A stretch of DNA of 64,000 nucleotides. Origin: Isoetes taiwanensis (lineage: Eukaryota > Streptophyta > Lycopodiopsida > Isoetales > Isoetaceae). Each line of letters begins with the position of its first letter. Positions within the stretch are counted from its first letter, which is position 1. Position numbers and translations under genes: made by a program. The notes under the pieces were generated by a model. It searched no databases, was not told the origin of the DNA, and worked only from the letters and a program-made list of their open reading frames with translations. The stretch covers positions 1 to 64,000 of the forward strand of contig JAJEKV010000331.1 of the NCBI GenBank assembly GCA_021234155.1. The letters are read 5' to 3'. Positions 22,745 through 32,707 of the stretch are shown piece after piece.

Positions 22745-25068
22745 GCCCGTCGTGGCGGCCTGGCCGGTAACTTCTCGGTAATCGGAGAGATCCCATCGAT
22801 CTCTACCGTTGGATCTACTTTAGCTCTTTAGACTCAAGAAATTAATACATGCATACTTAGGTAAAGAATTTAATCTTTATTCGGCTCTAAGGTCCCAAAA
22901 TATTATACTTGCCATTGCTCGCAAGAAAATCCCACACAACAACCAAGTTTACAAATAATTATAGTTTAAACCGATCCATAATAATAATAGTTATATTAAT
23001 CAAATGTATTATCTAGCAATTCACACTCCTACTCTCGCCTTCAAGTACTTTTTGGCTCTCCTGAGCATCTCAAGCACCTCAAGCATAACCATTTAACCAC
23101 GGGGTTAGTCACACGGACTAAGTGGGGGATCGGGATTTAGAATATATCAAGCATCAATTACCACAAGCATCAACATAAACAATAACTTAGCCTTACCGTA
23201 ACCTCCTCCCCCGCAATCCAAGTTACTAGTCCAACCAACATAAATACAATGCATAATTATGCTAAGCACAACCATTGCAACTTGATTCCAAAGATTAAAT
23301 ACCACATATACACTAGCCAAGCAACCATAGCATCAACATAGCAAACTAATATTCCTCTGGTCCGAAAGTAAGGTCAACTCCGGCCGACAAAGCCGCTGAC
23401 ATAGAGGCGGGTAACCACGTGTGTACACACCCCTTCCACGCCAAGGCATTCAAAGATTGAGGACCACTTATCGGTGGCATGACGTTGAAAATCTTACGGC
23501 ATTCAACCGATGTTCAAAATACCATTTAACATAGCACTTTGGTAAACCGTGAGTCTAGACCATCGCACCTAGACTCCGCCCCCAGAGGGTCTATATCAAA
23601 GAATTTCACCATATACAATTACATACAATTCACCATCATGCCCATGCCTTATCATACTCAACATCAAATAATTCCATAATTCACACATGAAATGTCTAAC
23701 CATAGCCTTAATAATGCAAAATGCAACCATCACCATTAAATTAAAAATAAACGTCTATATCTTTCATAGATTCACTAACAATAAGGTTACTAGAGACTTT
23801 AATAATATTAATCTATAGCATTTAGATATCGTTATGGTTCCTTTACCAATTTCCATATGCTTGTTTTTTTTTACATAATGTTACTTAGCTAATTTCCAAA
23901 GGTTTTCTCTTTTTAATATATATAACTAGATAACTTGTTAGTCTTTTCATGTCGTTATGACCATTAGTATAAACCCGCTTTTAACAAGGGCCTCCAAATT
24001 TTAAATATATTCAACCCAACAACTCAACCTTGATATTTTAAGATAGAGCCTTAACTTTAACCTCAAACTTTTTATTATTACTTCCTTACTAACTATTAAC
24101 TAAATCGTTAACATTTTTGACTTCATAACCTAACCCTAACTCACGCATAGTCGCGACCTCGCCCGCCGGTTGCCGGATTTGGCCTCCGTGCCATCGATTC
24201 CATGCCAAAACTCCCTAGCTCCTCCCCGATTTTTGGTTGCAAAGGGGTTTTTCGCCATTTCGCCCGTTTCCGACCAAATCCGGCGAGCCCGGATCAATTC
24301 TTGAGCACCAAAATCATGGGATTTCAACTGAATCTTGCTTTGATCTTCCCGATTCCTCATTCCTTTTCCATTTCGGCCTCCCTAAGGCCCAAATCGACCC
24401 ATTTCTCATCACATTTCATGCTTCCGGATCATCACCGATACCGGGATCTGTTATATAAACGGCAGCATGCCGGGGAACTTTACAATTTTAACACGTTTTA
24501 ACTGATTCCGACCATCCCTTTACCTTTAATCCATCCCTCATGTTCTAATATGAGCTATTCCAGTACTTCGCATGATCTAGATGCCTGTCTCACTTAGATC
24601 CGTGATACTTTTTGCAAATCAATATGCCATCATAAAATACTTCCAAATTCAATCATGCAAGCTTTTTCCATATTCATGCACTTTTAGTTTAATTCTAAAT
24701 CAATACTAAGTTTCATAACAATCCCTTATTTGCATCAACACAATTCAACATGCACAATTTTATACGCTTAGAAAACCCTGTGTGTAAGGCTTGATCCCCA
24801 CACGGAATCCCGCTTTTGTTGCTTTTTCAGCGCTCCAACACGCTCCCAGAATCAGACGCGATTAAGCTCCTTCAAAGAATCCCTCGCAATCAATCTTTTT
24901 CCCAATGCTTTTTCCGTACTTATATTTATTTTTAACCACGATTTTGTCCGTATAATCTCTACATATACGGACGTATTTCTCTCGCATCGTGATATTTTGA
25001 TTAATATTCCTTTGCATCTTTTAAATAAAATAATCCACAATTTACCTCAAAATCCTAGGTCCGTTCTG
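22745..25068 (-). mobile_element. Related but diverged Ty3 LTR, minus orientation
   Basis: It reads in reverse the same landmarks as 20300-22710 (GTCTAGACCATCGCACCTAG near 23554, CAAAGATTGAGGACCACTT near 23451, ACTAAGTGGGGGATCGGG near 23118). It diverges substantially from both other copies in its distal third. It abuts the plus LTR head to head at about 22710-22745, making a large imperfect palindrome. At 25069-25082 a polypurine tract (minus) marks where the internal region of this copy begins. Confidence 0.8.
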
Positions 25069-25619
25069 ATCTCTCCTCCAAAAATTCAACCCATGTCCTC
25101 ATGGGCATCTCGGGAAACTCACTTTAAGAATCCAATTGGCATCTTCCCATGTGGCATCTTCCTCAGGACAACCCGCCCATTGAACCAAAAATCTACGTAT
25201 TGTTCGCCTCCTTAAGCGACGGGTTTCCTCTCGAGATCACGTTCTGGCCGGGTACGGGAAGTTCTCTTCTCGCTACTAAATCATCGTCCCCAACATATGG
25301 GAAGGATCAAAACATACTTCCTCAAGTTACTCACATGAAAGACATTATGTACTTTCAAGTCGCGAGGGCAACTCCAACCTATAAGCCACTTTGCCAATAC
25401 GTTCCAAAATTTCATATGGACCCATACCTAGGAGCCCATTTACCCGCACTTTTAAATGCCGGTGAGCTCCGCTTGGGATTAATCGTCAAGAACACATAAT
25501 CCCTTTTTGAAATTCAAGTGGTCTACGTCTTTTATTGGCATCCGCTTAGTTTCTATTTTGTGCCAGCGCCAATTTTACAGCCGAAGTCTCCTTAGGTGAG
25601 CTTCCATGTCCTCAGCTAA
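25069..25619 (-). pseudogene. Ty3 integrase C-terminus / chromodomain tail fragment
   Basis: Reverse-strand sequence collinear with 32318-32870 of the intact element: polypurine tract at 25069-25082, chromodomain-like tail, then the conserved region upstream. It is broken by indels. It stops at about 25619, where TRIM internal sequence starts in the opposite orientation without any LTR between them. This is therefore a truncated 3' end, joined to TRIM DNA. Confidence 0.8.
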
Positions 25620-26606
25620 GGTAATTTGCAAAGACTTGGTAATCATTGTGACATGGTATAGCCTTTTGATGCTCGAGGACGAGCATAGTTCTAGTGGGAG
25701 AGATCAGAACGGCCCATGGTAGACCGCCGAGTATTCGAACCTTGAATGTGCACGGGGGCCCCCAGACAATCGCATAAATGGGTAAAGCGACTACTCATAA
25801 AATGTCTAGACGATTATATCGGTAACGGCCCATGGTAGACCGCCGAGCATTCGAACCTTGAATGTGCCTGCGTTCCGAAGACACCCAAGATAAATGGGTA
25901 GAAGCGACTACTCATAAACGTCTAGACGTTTTGCCCAGTTGGTTAAGGGCATGTCGGTTAGGAACGCCACGGTTGGTATCGTGGAGCAGGTCTCGAAGTT
26001 CGAAGTCTCCATGGGTGCCTATATGCATGGGTAATTTGCAAAGACTTGGTAATCATTGTGACATGGTATAGCCTTGGATGCTCGAGGGGCGAGCATAGTT
26101 CTAGTGGGAGAGACCGGAACGGGCCCATGGTAGACCGCCGAGTATTCGAACCTTGAATGTGCACGTAGGGCGTTCGGTGACACCCGCATAAATGGGTAGA
26201 AGCGACTACTCATAAACGTCTAGACGGTTTTGCCCAGCTTGGTTAAGGGCATGTCGGTTAGGAACGTCCAAAAGACGTTGTACCATATGGTTAGGAATGT
26301 TACGGTTGGTATCGAAGCGAGGTCTCGAAGTTCGAAGTCTCCATGGGTGCCTATATGCATGGATAATTTGCAAAAAAGACTTAGTAATTATTGTGACATG
26401 GTATAGCCTTGGATGCTCGAGGACGAAGCATAGTTCTAGTGGGAGAGATCGTGAACGGGCCCATGGTAGACCGGGCCGAAAGTATTCAAACCTTGAATGT
26501 GCCTCGCATGCCCCCAGACACCGCATAAATGGGTAGAAGCGACTACTCATAAACGCCTAGACGGTTTTGCCTAGTTGGTTAAGGGCATGCCGGTTAGGAA
26601 CGCCAC
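25620..26606 (+). mobile_element. TRIM tandem array (internal - LTR - LTR - internal - LTR - internal - LTR)
   Basis: Partial internal segment 25620-25706. LTR 25707-25814 is truncated. A second LTR, 25821-25969, is followed by TGGTATC at 25974. Internal sequence runs to about 26115. LTR 26116-26304 carries about 40 extra bases near its end that duplicate GGTTAGGAA. Primer site 26307 and another internal segment follow, to about 26451. LTR 26452-26606 closes the array. Polypurine tracts GTGGGAGAGA precede the LTRs at about 25694, 26104 and 26440. Arrays sharing LTRs are known for TRIMs and usually arise by unequal recombination. Confidence 0.8.
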
Positions 26607-29440
26607 GGTTGGTATCGTGAGCAATGTTGGATCTTTGGGAGTTGGCTTGTTTGGTTGTGGCATTGTGATGCTAATGATCTTTCTTTCGTGAGACATCAAG
26701 AGATGGTATCCTTAGAGGGATAAGCAATATCTAGAGGTGGTTGAAGATGCCAAGGCAAGCAAATTTTGACGATGTTGAAGGTAAGGTCTTTCTTGTGGCA
26801 TGTTCAGTAAGACGATAGCAATTGTAAGATGGTGCTGGTAAGATTCGAATATGATCGTGGTAGAGTAAAGTTGCTACACGAGCTGAAGTTTTGAGTTGAG
26901 TTGAGCTATGCTTGATCCGAGATTTGAATCAAGAAATGCTTCAAAGTCTATCTATCCACGACCCATGAGGACATGGGTTAATTTTTAGAAGGCGTAGATC
27001 AGAATGGTCCTGGCCACCTAATGGGTCCATATACCTATTTATGTATGTATATACATATTCATGGCATATATGCAGCATGAGATTAGGGTTTTATCTCTTT
27101 GGAGAAAGGATTGTTGCAGAGCATGAAGGTAGGGAGCAATTTGGGCAGTTTTGGAGCCCTCGAAATTTGAAGCATCATATCTCGGCGATTCGAGATCCTT
27201 TTCGTGATTTTTCTTTTGTTGGAAAGGTCTTTAAGTAAGCTTTCCGGAATGGTCTGATCAAGCCAAAAACTCATCCGTATGCAAAAGTTATGACAGAAAT
27301 AGTGATGCTGAGTCAGAATTGACTGCATCTATGCCTATTCTTCCGCAGCTTTGCCTCTTGGAGCTAGAAGACGCATCTTTGGAGGCTAATCAATTACAAG
27401 GGGTCCAGAGGTCTATGGAAAGAAATTATCAGGTGGGGTTTTGCTTTTGATCAATTGAGGTGTGCTATGAGCTGCCATGATTAGTTTGCACATGATTTTG
27501 CATGCAAATATGATAGATTATGAATTTGTTGGAGACTCATAAGGCTAGAGAAGAAAATCAATGATTGGAAAACATCCCCGTAAGGCTGATTTTAAGTCAA
27601 GAATGGCTGAATATTACATGAAGAGCACTGATTCAACATGGAAACTTTAAAAAAGGCAGAATTAGATTGGATCCGGCGGCACCGAGCTCTCCAACGCCAT
27701 TTTGTGTTCATATTATGTTTTTTGTCATTTTGGTTTTGTGCTTTATTTTGTTGGTCTTGTATTTTTGCCTTTTCTCAATTTATTTGCATGTCCTAGTATG
27801 AAGCTAAGTCCTCATAGATGGAATTGGGTTGCATTCGAGCTTAGTGCCAGAGGAGATCGGAGCATGAAAAAGCCGAAAGGTAATAATCATAATAGTAAGA
27901 ATATGCATTGTTTGATAATTGTCTAACTATGGTAAAATTCTAAGGTTTGGGATAAAGTATCTTTCTTAGCTCATGGAGATGGGGCTAATGCTGAGAAGTA
28001 GTCTAGCATGATGTAGAGCGTCAACGACCCCGGCATCAAGGATTTCAGCATCAAGTTCGCATGTGGATCTTGAAATAGGAATAAGCGGTCATCTGACATC
28101 AAGGATTCTTGAGATTGAGACGAGTCCACATTGGTACAAGGAGAGCCATGTGAAGCTTGGGGGTTACTAAATGTGACTATAGCATGAAGTACAAACTAGT
28201 CGAGAAAGCGTGAATCGTAAGTTTTCAAGTTGTTGCATTGTATTTTTATCAAGAGCATCATAGCTAATGGATTCAAAGTATAAACGTTATGGAACGTTGT
28301 ATTCCTCATGGGAAGATGGTTTCGAGGTAAGTTTTGCATTATAGAAGATGTTAGTATCTTTCCTTGATCAGTAACGATATAGGTATTGAAGCTACATCAA
28401 TGACAAAATGCTCGTGAACTTCCTCCACATGTTTGTATTGTGATCATGATCTTCACCAATGAGTTAGCTACTTCGCATGGTTAGGTTGTATGGGCAACCT
28501 CGACAAGGGCTAAGAGTATGATCTAGGCACATGTTTAATAAATATTGTAATGAACTTCACATGTCATGGTCTTTGCATTGCTCTCTTGTTGTCTTGGTAT
28601 TTGATTATGTCTATTGAACCTCCGGGTCGGGCTTCTAGGTTCGGTGGCCTAGGTTGCTCGGCATGCTCATGTTCATCCGTGATTCTCTGTGGTTCTTGTG
28701 CTCGTGACACTGGCGTTGGTTCTCCGGCAGGGGATTGCTACGTCGAGTCAACTCTTGTGAAACCCCATGGTAAGAGGTCCTCGATGCGGGCGACGTAATG
28801 AGGGGGTATCGCGATACGAGGTTCACCCCCCACCACCGCCATGGGCTTGGAATGTAAGTCGGTTGGGCAACATGTCGCCACAGGCCCTGGTATGTAGGTC
28901 GGGCTGAGCTACCCATTGTCCCGAGTTTGTTTATGATGGTTTGATACACGGTTATGTTCTTTGCTCTTGATGTTCATGATGTTTTCTTTATTGTCATAGT
29001 CTAGCGTTGCACCATAGGTTCTTGTGTCTTTGAATTGTTATGTTTGCTATCCAAGATTCCAGAGTATTTCCATGCATGCAAGAGGCAGCCGAGGATCCCC
29101 ACTTAGTCACGCAGGACTAACCAAAGTGGGAGTGCATGTGCGCTGAAAGAGCAAGGCGATGGCACCGGTATTGTTGTGGCTCATGGATGGGCTTAGAAGC
29201 TTCTAGAATTGAGTTGCTAACATGGATGTCAGAACCATTGAGAATATGGATTCTTTGGATGTTAATGTTATTTGATTATATTGAGATATCAAGTATTTGC
29301 TCATTGAGTTTTGAGTGTGCAATTTAGCTGTGCAAGAGGAAGATTCAATTCTTCACCATATTCAATTGTTTGTCATACCAACCTAGAATTAGCGTAGTAT
29401 TGACAAGATCCCGAAGTTGCCTAGAGGGTCAACTCGGGCG
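26607..29440 (+). mobile_element. Probable non-autonomous LTR element piece (short internal plus long LTR-like segment)
   Basis: The TRIM LTR ending at 26606 is followed by TGGTATC (26610), but the next about 350 bases are not TRIM internal sequence. At about 26966-27005 a degenerate polypurine/3'-end block (CCCATGAGGACATGGGTTAA ... GATCAGAATGG) matches the reverse complement of the Ty3 3' end at 25060-25100. What follows to about 29440 has no coding potential and shares landmarks with the long Ty3 LTRs, for example GATCCCCACTTAGTC at about 29095. I read it as an LTR of a related, diverged family. Its right end is not defined; it meets an inverted TRIM LTR at 29459. Confidence 0.4.
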
Positions 29441-29458
29441 GCTCAAATCCGCGATTGT

Positions 29459-29764
29459 AACGTTCCTAACCGACATGCCCCTTAACTAACCGGGCAAAAC
29501 CGTCTAGACGTTTATGAGTAGTCGCTTCTACCCATTTATGCGGTGTCTCGAACGCCCCACGTGCACATTCAAGGTTGAATACTCGGCGGTCTACCATGGG
29601 CCCGATTACAGTCTCTCCCACTAGAACTATGCTCGCCCCTCGAGCATCCAAGGCTATACCATGTCTATGTCATACCATGCCACAATGATTACCAAGTCTT
29701 TGCAAATTACCCATGCATATAGGCACCCATGGAGCTTCGAACTTCGAGACCACGCTCGATACCA
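29459..29764 (-). mobile_element. TRIM internal region plus one LTR, minus orientation, joined to a Ty3 LTR
   Basis: On the minus strand the primer site TGGTATC is 29764-29758, internal sequence runs to about 29605 and contains the polypurine tract, and the LTR runs from about 29604 to 29459, ending GTTACA. The upstream partner should be a TRIM LTR but is instead the 2.5-kb Ty3 LTR (29765-32316). The TRIM and Ty3 sequences therefore meet exactly at the shared tRNA primer site, as expected for a template switch during reverse transcription. Confidence 0.75.
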
Positions 29765-32316
29765 ATCGGTGGCGGGCCCGGCCGGTTAACCTTCGGTGGC
29801 CCGGAGATCCCATCGATCTCTATCGTTGGATCTACTTAACCTTAGGAACTCAAGAATTGATACATGCATATCTAGGTAAAGAATTTAATCTTTATGCTCT
29901 AAGGTCCCAAATAAATTTATTATTGCCATTACTTCAAAGAAAACTTCACACAACTCCCAAAGCTTTAAAATAATATCACTTCAATCCTATATATAATAAC
30001 AATAATAGTCAAGTTAATTGAACAACAATCCACACGCATCTACCCCCTCGCTTTTCAAGCTTGGCTACTTTGAGCCGCCTTGCACCTCTGCTACACCATT
30101 AACCGGGGGTTAGTCACACGGACTAAGTGGGGATCGGGAATCTAGATCATATCTAGCATTAATAATCACAAAGCATCAACTTAAACAATAACATAGCCTT
30201 ACCGTAACCTCGCCTAAGCCCCCGCAATCCAAGTAATTAATCCAACAAGCACAACACATAATTATGCCAAACATAGCCATTGCAACTTGATTCCAACATT
30301 AAAACCACATATACAAAAGCCAAGCAACCAAAGCATCAACATTGCAACCAATATTCCTCCTGGTCCGAGCAAGGTCAACTCGGCCGATCAAAGCCGCTGG
30401 ACATAGAGGCGGGTAAACCCGCGTGTGTACACACCCATCCACGCCAAGGCCCAAAGATTGAGGACCACTTAATCGTGCATGACGCTAAACCTCACGCGGT
30501 ACCAACGCCCGATGTTCAAATAGTAACATTAACATTTTTACTGTGCAAAAACCGCGAGTCTAGACCATCGCACCTAGACTCCGGCCCCAGAGGTCTATAT
30601 CAAAGAATTACATCACAGATAATTACGTAATTCACCATCATTATGACCCATGCCTTAACAAGCTTACATCAAGTTAATTCCATACACACTCTATGTAACA
30701 AGGACCATGACTCAATAATTATGATAACCTCAATAATGCAAAATAAAAGATAAACGTCTACATTTTTCCAAGATTCACTAACAACAAGATTACTATCTAC
30801 ATTTAAGACTTTAATAATGTTTAACCTATAGCATTCAATTGTCGTCATGTTTCTATTAAAACTACTATCTATCTATCTATCTATTACCAACTTCCTCCAT
30901 ACATAACACTTGTACCTTGTTTTTTTCCTCTCTTCATTTAATTAATTCCAAAGGTTAAATATATAGCTAGCTAACTTGTAAGACTACTCATGTCGTAAAT
31001 TACGTATATCCATTAGCATTAACTCCTCCTTACTTAGGCCTCAATCTCACACAAATTCCTCACCCAACTCATGGTTCCAAATTTTAACCCTTGCCATATT
31101 AAATTAACCTATGACCTTAGCTTAAATTATTAACCTCACTTTATTATTATCTTAGCCTACCAAAAACTAACTATTAACATCTTTTTGTTTATTTTATTTT
31201 TGAACCTAACGCGTTTATCAGAAACGCGACTTCGGATGGAGCTTCGTGGATCCGCCCCGGGCCATCGGACCCACCCCAAAAACCGCTTGGATGCGGCGAT
31301 TTCGCTCCTACAAGGATTTCCATGCCAAATTGTACTTGTTTGTGGCCGTAACAAGATGATTCTAACCGATTTACTTCCCCGCCGGAAACCGACCAGCCAG
31401 TTTCTGACACGGCATCCAGGCCATCAATTCGGCTTGGAAAAAGCATGAAGCTTTTCGATTTTGCGGGCAAAGAGGCTTCCAAGCCATTTCGCCGTTTATG
31501 GCCCTAATCCCAGATTCCGGGTCGATTCGAGGCCCATGATCATGATATTTACTGACCAAATTCTACCTCAATCTTCCCGATTACGTGTTTTTCCCACATT
31601 TCGGCCTTCTCAAGGTCCAAATCGCCCATTCAGGCGATTCACATGTTTTTGAGCATGCCAAATCGGCAAGATTATGCCCACGCCGCCTGCCGCATGCAAG
31701 GAAATATCTTTGTTCTTGCTTGTTCTTACTTCATCAATTTAGATTTTTAATCCATTCTTCCAAGTTCTAACCAATCCAAACCATTCCGCCTTCTCGCTAT
31801 CATAGATTACGGTTACAACTATTTCTTGATGGAAATATGAGGGAAAATATTAGTTACATTACTAGCCATGCAAGCCACAAGATTCCAATACCAAAGATTC
31901 CCTATTCATACCCGGGCGCTTATGTTTACCATGCTCACATAATCCAAGTCTAATCCCATGTTGAATGCGATGCATAACAACAAACAAATAAAAACAACAA
32001 GCGCTGAGATACTACACTAGAAAAACCCGGTGTAAGTCTTGATCCCCACCTGAATCCCCTTTGCTCCCCTCGCAGACTCCAACACGCCCTGTGTATTGCT
32101 CACACCCTCGCCCTTCAACAATTGACCGCAATCTATCGCCTTCCCAATACTTCATGATGTACTTGTATTTATTATTAATCACTAGTATATTTATCCAGGT
32201 ATAATCTTTACATATACGATATATATACTCTGCATGCATAATATTCCAATTATTATTCCTTTGCTTCCTTTAATAAAATAATTCCACAATGTACCTCAAA
32301 ATCCTAGGTCCGTTCA
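29765..32316 (-). mobile_element. Ty3 3' LTR, minus orientation, about 2.55 kb
   Basis: Bounded on the internal side by the polypurine tract at 32318-32333 and on the outer side by the tRNA-Met primer-site-like sequence at 29758-29764. It begins (minus strand) TGAACGGACCTAGG. It contains an (ATAG)n microsatellite (about 30868-30890) and two GC-richer blocks (29766-29800, 31230-31680) in an AT-rich body. Nearly identical over long stretches to 20300-22710. No convincing reading frames; the ORFs seen here have no conserved domain. Confidence 0.8.
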
Positions 32317-32317
32317 T

Positions 32318-32333
32318 GGTCTCTCCTCCAAAA
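32318..32333 (-). promoter_or_regulatory. Polypurine tract of the minus-strand Ty3 element
   Basis: Minus strand TTTTGGAGGAGAGACC immediately upstream of the LTR start. Such a purine run primes plus-strand DNA synthesis. The same tract occurs at 25069-25082. Confidence 0.75.
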
Positions 32334-32347
32334 TTCAACCCATGTCC

Positions 32348-32662
32348 TCATGGGCGCATCTCCGGAAACTCACGAAGAATCCAATTGGCATCTTCCCATG
32401 TGGCATCTTTCCTCGTGACAACCCGCCCATTGAACCAAAATCTCAGTATTGTTAAGCCTCCCTGCTTTACGGGTTTCCTCTCGAAAAAAATACGCTCTGG
32501 TCGGGGTACGAGAAAAGTTCTCCCCGCTACTAAATCATCGTCCCCCAGCATATGGGAAGGATCAAAAACATACTTCCTCAAGTTACTCACATGGAAAACG
32601 TTATGTACTTTCAAGTGCGAGGGCAACTCCAACCTATAAGCCACCTTGCCAATACGTTCCAA
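32348..32662 (-). CDS. Ty3 polyprotein C-terminus: integrase tail and chromodomain-like segment
   Basis: About 104 codons. It starts with ERIGKVAYRLELPSHLKVH and NVFHVSNLRKYV, the conserved end of plant Ty3 integrases. It finishes with FWFNGRVVTRKDATWED and WILREFPE, matching the WKGxxxxxATWED ... FP core of the chromodomain-like module, although the first aromatic strand is altered. Its role is targeting integration to chromatin. The frame is shifted relative to the pol frame, which ends near 32710, so one or a few bases differ between 32662 and 32710. It stops just before the polypurine tract, leaving almost no 3' UTR. Confidence 0.85.
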   Translation of the reverse strand: MERIGKVAYRLELPSHLKVHNVFHVSNLRKYVFDPSHMLGDDDLVAGRTFLVPRPERIFFERKPVKQGGLTILRFWFNGRVVTRKDATWEDANWILREFPEMRP

Positions 32663-32707
32663 AATTTCATACGGACCGATACCTAGGGGCCCATTTCCCC
32701 CGCACTT

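Noticed and set aside
18795-26606. Regularly recurring ~150-bp units as a CRISPR-like or satellite array
   Set aside because: Units carry LTR ends, primer site and polypurine tract, and the genome is eukaryotic; TRIM structure explains the recurrence.
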